Assembly (NCBI RefSeq): GCF_000378945.1
Contig: NZ_KB900539.1
Location: 2,747,234-2,811,233, forward strand
Source of the DNA: Methyloversatilis universalis EHg5
Lineage (GTDB): Bacteria; Pseudomonadota; Gammaproteobacteria; Burkholderiales; Rhodocyclaceae
Length of the DNA: 64,000 bases
Reading direction: 5' to 3'
This document shows positions 61,555 through 64,000 of the stretch, one piece after another (within the stretch, counting starts at the first letter, position 1; every line of letters starts with the position of its first letter). Below the pieces are notes generated by a model. That model saw nothing but the letters and a program-made list of their open reading frames with translations. It had not been told where the DNA came from and made no database searches. The position numbers and the translations under genes were made by a program.

Positions 61555-63740
61555 GCCTGCCCCTCCACCGCGCGCGCCTGTTCCGAGCGTTTCCAGTGCC
61601 GCCAGGCCGGCCACACCAGCGCCAGCAGCAGCGCGGCGAAGGCGAACAGCGGCCAGCGCACCGGCCGGTTCCATTCGGCGCGCTTCGCGTCGCGCAACGC
61701 CGGATCGACCCGGGTGTATTTCATCGTGTTGTTGGCGACGTTCGACGGCTTGCGGTTATGCACCCAGCTGTGTTCCAGCCCGTAGCTCTTGGGATGGAAG
61801 CCCCACACCCAGGGCGCGTCGTGACGCAGGATGTCCAGCATGCGGTCGAGCACCGCCTGCCGCTCCGGCCCGTTTTCCATCGCCTTCATGCGCTCGAACA
61901 GACGGTCGAATTCCGCGTTCTCGTAGTTCGACGCGTTCTCGCCCTGCGCCTTCACCTTGGACTGCGGACCGTAGAGCAGGAACAGGAAGTTCTCCGGATC
62001 CGGGTAGTCGGCGTTCCAGCCCCAGAAGAAGAGCTGGGCGGCGCCCTTGCGTATCTTGTCCTGGAAGCGGTTGTAGTCGGTGCTGCGCACCACCAGCTGC
62101 ACGCCCAGCCTGTCGAACTGCTTGGTGAGCCAGTCGATGCGCGCCTTGCTGCCCAGCCCGGTGCCGGTGGTGTCCAGATTGATCACCAGCGGCTCGCCGG
62201 TTTTCGCGTCGCGGCCGTCCGGCCAGCCCGCTTCGGCCAGCAGCTTCTTCGCCACGTCGATGGACTTGCGCTGCGGCTGGCCGTCGACCCAGTCATACAT
62301 GTAGCCGTTCACGCCGTCGCGGCCGTCGCGGTGTCCGAAAATGCCCGGCGGCAGTGGCGACTGCGCCGGCAGGCCGCGGCCATTCAGGAAGATGGAAATG
62401 AATTCCTCCTGATCGAGCGCGATGCCGATGGCCTGACGCAGCTTGCGTCCGCGCTCGCCCAGCCCGCCCACCAGCGGGTCGGCCATATTGAAGCCCATAT
62501 ACATGGTGGAGGTGGACACCGAGGTCTGCAGATCGATGCCCTGCGCCTTCATGTCGTCGCTCAGGCTCACCTCGCCGCTCTGGCCGAACTGCACCGCCTG
62601 GTCGAAGGAATCGGAACTGATGCCGGAGGCGTCGTAATAGCCCTGCAGGAACTTGTTCCAGTACGGAATCTGCTCCTTCTCGCGCATGAACACGACCTGG
62701 TCGGTCAGCGGCAGCGGCTTGCCGCAGTCGGCCAGCAGGCCGGCTTCGCGATCGCCCGGCTCGCCCTCGCACGGGTAGGTTTCGCCGCTGAAGTGCGGGT
62801 TGCGCGTGAGCACCATGCGCGCATTCGGGTCGTTCTGGCTCAGCATGTAGGGACCGGTGCCGATCGGATACCAGTCCAGCGTCAGATTGCGCTCGGCCAT
62901 GCCCGGCTGGCTGTGGAAGCGGTCGGCTTCCCACGGCACCGGCGCGAAGAAAGGCATGGTGAGCCAGTACAGGAACTGCGGGTACTTGCCCTTCAGGCGG
63001 ATGCGGTAGGTGTGGCGGTCCACCACCTCGACGCCCGGCAGGTCGTACTGGCGCAGGTCCAGCCACTGGCCGGGCGGCAGAGACTTCGCCGCCGCCTTCA
63101 GCGTGTCGCCGTATTCCTTGAGGCCGACGATGTAGTCGCTCATCAGCCCGAACACCGGCGAATGCAGCGCCGGGTGGGCCAGCCGCCTGATCTGGTAGGC
63201 GTAGTCGTCCGCCTCCAGCTCGCGCGTGCCGGTGCGCTCGAAGTCGTAGAGCGTGCGCCGCTCGCCCGGCCCGCCCTCGTGATACAGGTAATGCCCGGCC
63301 TCGTCGCGCGCCAGCGCCGGATGCGGCTGGTAGCGGATGCCGGGCCGGATGCGGATTTCATAGACCGATTCGGCGATGTCCGCCGCCGGCGCGTTGGCCG
63401 GCAGTTCGCGGCCTGCGGCGTCGTAGAAACGCGGCACCGGAATCGCTTCGGCGGTGGCCGGAATCAGTTCGAACGGGCGCTTCAGGTAGTGGTACTGCAG
63501 CGGCGCCTGGTAGATCTGCGCAGTGAAGGTGATTTCGTTCTCGCTGTACGACTGCACAGGGTCGAGATGCTTGGGCCGGTCGGTGAAGGCGGTGTACAGG
63601 ATGTTCTGCCCGCGCTCGGCCGCCGGATAGGGGTCGTTCCACACCTCGCCGCAACCGGACAGTGCCCACGCCAGGCCCGATACGCACAGCGCCATGGCCA
63701 GCCGGCATGCGGAACGGGCGAAGAAGCGCGATGAAGTCAT
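61551..63740 (-). CDS. Family 5 solute-binding lipoprotein of the peptide ABC transporter
   Basis: A 729-residue extracellular-solute-binding protein of the peptide/nickel/microcin (family 5) class. The lipoprotein signal ends at SGC (C30), and the binding domain includes FTDRPKHLDPVQSYSENE (about 53-70), YPIGTGPYMLSQNDPNARMVLTRNPHF (about 287-313) and WADYPD-like WNADYPDPENFLFLLYGPQ (about 590-608). After the domain a hydrophobic stretch (WPLFAFAALLLALVWPAW, about residues 695-712) forms a likely C-terminal membrane helix, which is not usual for this class. First gene of the operon. The ATG at 63740 is chosen because it gives the lipoprotein signal. Confidence 0.9.
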   Translation of the reverse strand: MTSSRFFARSACRLAMALCVSGLAWALSGCGEVWNDPYPAAERGQNILYTAFTDRPKHLDPVQSYSENEITFTAQIYQAPLQYHYLKRPFELIPATAEAIPVPRFYDAAGRELPANAPAADIAESVYEIRIRPGIRYQPHPALARDEAGHYLYHEGGPGERRTLYDFERTGTRELEADDYAYQIRRLAHPALHSPVFGLMSDYIVGLKEYGDTLKAAAKSLPPGQWLDLRQYDLPGVEVVDRHTYRIRLKGKYPQFLYWLTMPFFAPVPWEADRFHSQPGMAERNLTLDWYPIGTGPYMLSQNDPNARMVLTRNPHFSGETYPCEGEPGDREAGLLADCGKPLPLTDQVVFMREKEQIPYWNKFLQGYYDASGISSDSFDQAVQFGQSGEVSLSDDMKAQGIDLQTSVSTSTMYMGFNMADPLVGGLGERGRKLRQAIGIALDQEEFISIFLNGRGLPAQSPLPPGIFGHRDGRDGVNGYMYDWVDGQPQRKSIDVAKKLLAEAGWPDGRDAKTGEPLVINLDTTGTGLGSKARIDWLTKQFDRLGVQLVVRSTDYNRFQDKIRKGAAQLFFWGWNADYPDPENFLFLLYGPQSKVKAQGENASNYENAEFDRLFERMKAMENGPERQAVLDRMLDILRHDAPWVWGFHPKSYGLEHSWVHNRKPSNVANNTMKYTRVDPALRDAKRAEWNRPVRWPLFAFAALLLALVWPAWRHWKRSEQARAVEGQA

Positions 63741-64000
63741 GAGGCGCGATTCTAGGGGCAGTTCGCATTGCGCTGTGAACCGGCTGAAGCCGGAAGGCTC
63801 CGGGCCACCGCAGCGTTTTGTCCGACGCGCGTCATTTTGTCCTGACCCGCCCGCGCCTTCAGCGACAAAACCCTTTTCTTTCAAACACCTGAACACCTCA
63901 CCGGAACTGGTATGCCAGTTGCTGTCCGTCTTGCGGCGACGCCTTCAGACAGGGCGGATGCCGCAAGGCGATGCTGCTCATCCGTGCCGCATCGCGTCTA
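63741..64000. promoter_or_regulatory. Upstream region of the transporter operon, with GGACAAAA direct repeats
   Basis: No gene is recognisable in these 260 bases. On the minus strand GGACAAAA occurs at 63823-63816 and 63842-63835 (19-base period), and the same heptamer GACAAAA appears in the opposite orientation at 63864-63870. A TAGAAT box (63754-63749) with TTCACA 19 bases upstream could be a promoter but would leave almost no leader, so I do not rely on it. Confidence 0.3.

Noticed and set aside
63749-63779. TTCACA-19-TAGAAT promoter for the transporter operon
   Set aside because: Spacing is 19 bases and the start point would be only one or two bases before the ATG; not strong enough to report as a promoter.
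1-64000. CRISPR arrays, tRNA or rRNA genes, prophage or transposase genes
   Set aside because: I looked for regular spaced repeats, tRNA-like cloverleaf ends, rRNA signatures and typical integrase or transposase proteins and saw none; the only sizeable repeat is the 118-bp tandem pair.

Overview
The window is very GC-rich chromosomal DNA with densely packed genes and no rRNA, tRNA, CRISPR array, phage or insertion-sequence gene that I can see. Gene content and protein style (DUF3579 protein, Anbu proteasome-like operon, argD-argF-argG order, a 118-bp intergenic repeat of a kind I associate with Burkholderiales/Rhodocyclales) suggest a free-living betaproteobacterium, probably Rhodocyclales-like. 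That placement is an inference from recognised families; no search was run.

Layout. 1-3.8 kb: 5' part of nadE and oligoribonuclease orn on the minus strand, then an M48 metalloprotease, pterin dehydratase and rsgA on the plus strand. 3.8-16.2 kb: a complete pelABCDEFG operon (minus strand, pelA first) for the cationic exopolysaccharide Pel; PelA keeps both sets of catalytic residues and PelD keeps an RxxD c-di-GMP site. 16.3-20.7 kb: a minus-strand cluster of ATP-grasp, alpha-E, transglutaminase and Anbu proteasome-like protease genes, interrupted by a 118-bp tandem repeat; its enzymatic purpose is not known to me. 20.9-26.1 kb: thiolase, CobD/CbiB-like protein, Nudix hydrolase, retropepsin-like protease, a glutamine amidotransferase, yajQ and ppnP. 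26.2-29.6 kb: argG, argF and argD with a terminator and a competing stem in front of argD. 29.8-33.5 kb: a small conserved gene with a clear promoter, a DUF3579 gene, rpsT, murJ and a PEBP-family gene.

33.5-37.6 kb: two membrane glucan enzymes, a GH17-like protein and an NdvB-like GH17-GT2 fusion. 37.8-45.4 kb: a small membrane protein, an OmpR/EnvZ-type pair with a CpxR-like GTAAA direct repeat in front, then a 7TM histidine kinase with an outer-membrane protein gene and a divergent NarL-type regulator, and a Sel1-repeat protein. 45.6-50.1 kb: a NosR/NirI-like membrane flavo-iron-sulfur protein next to moaE, moaD, moeA and mobB. 50.3-57.1 kb: NAD-type isocitrate dehydrogenase, dnaQ, rnhA, a methyltransferase, gloB, a response-regulator diguanylate cyclase and mltD. 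57.1-63.7 kb: a four-gene peptide-type ABC importer with odd features (a large insert in one permease, a C-terminal membrane anchor on the lipoprotein binding protein).

Themes. Several products could meet in c-di-GMP and biofilm biology: PelD (receptor), the GGDEF regulator (synthesis), Orn (removal of pGpG), YajQ (a c-di-GMP-binding family), Pel and the glucan enzymes. The least understood unit is the Anbu/ATP-grasp/alpha-E/transglutaminase cluster directly upstream of pel.
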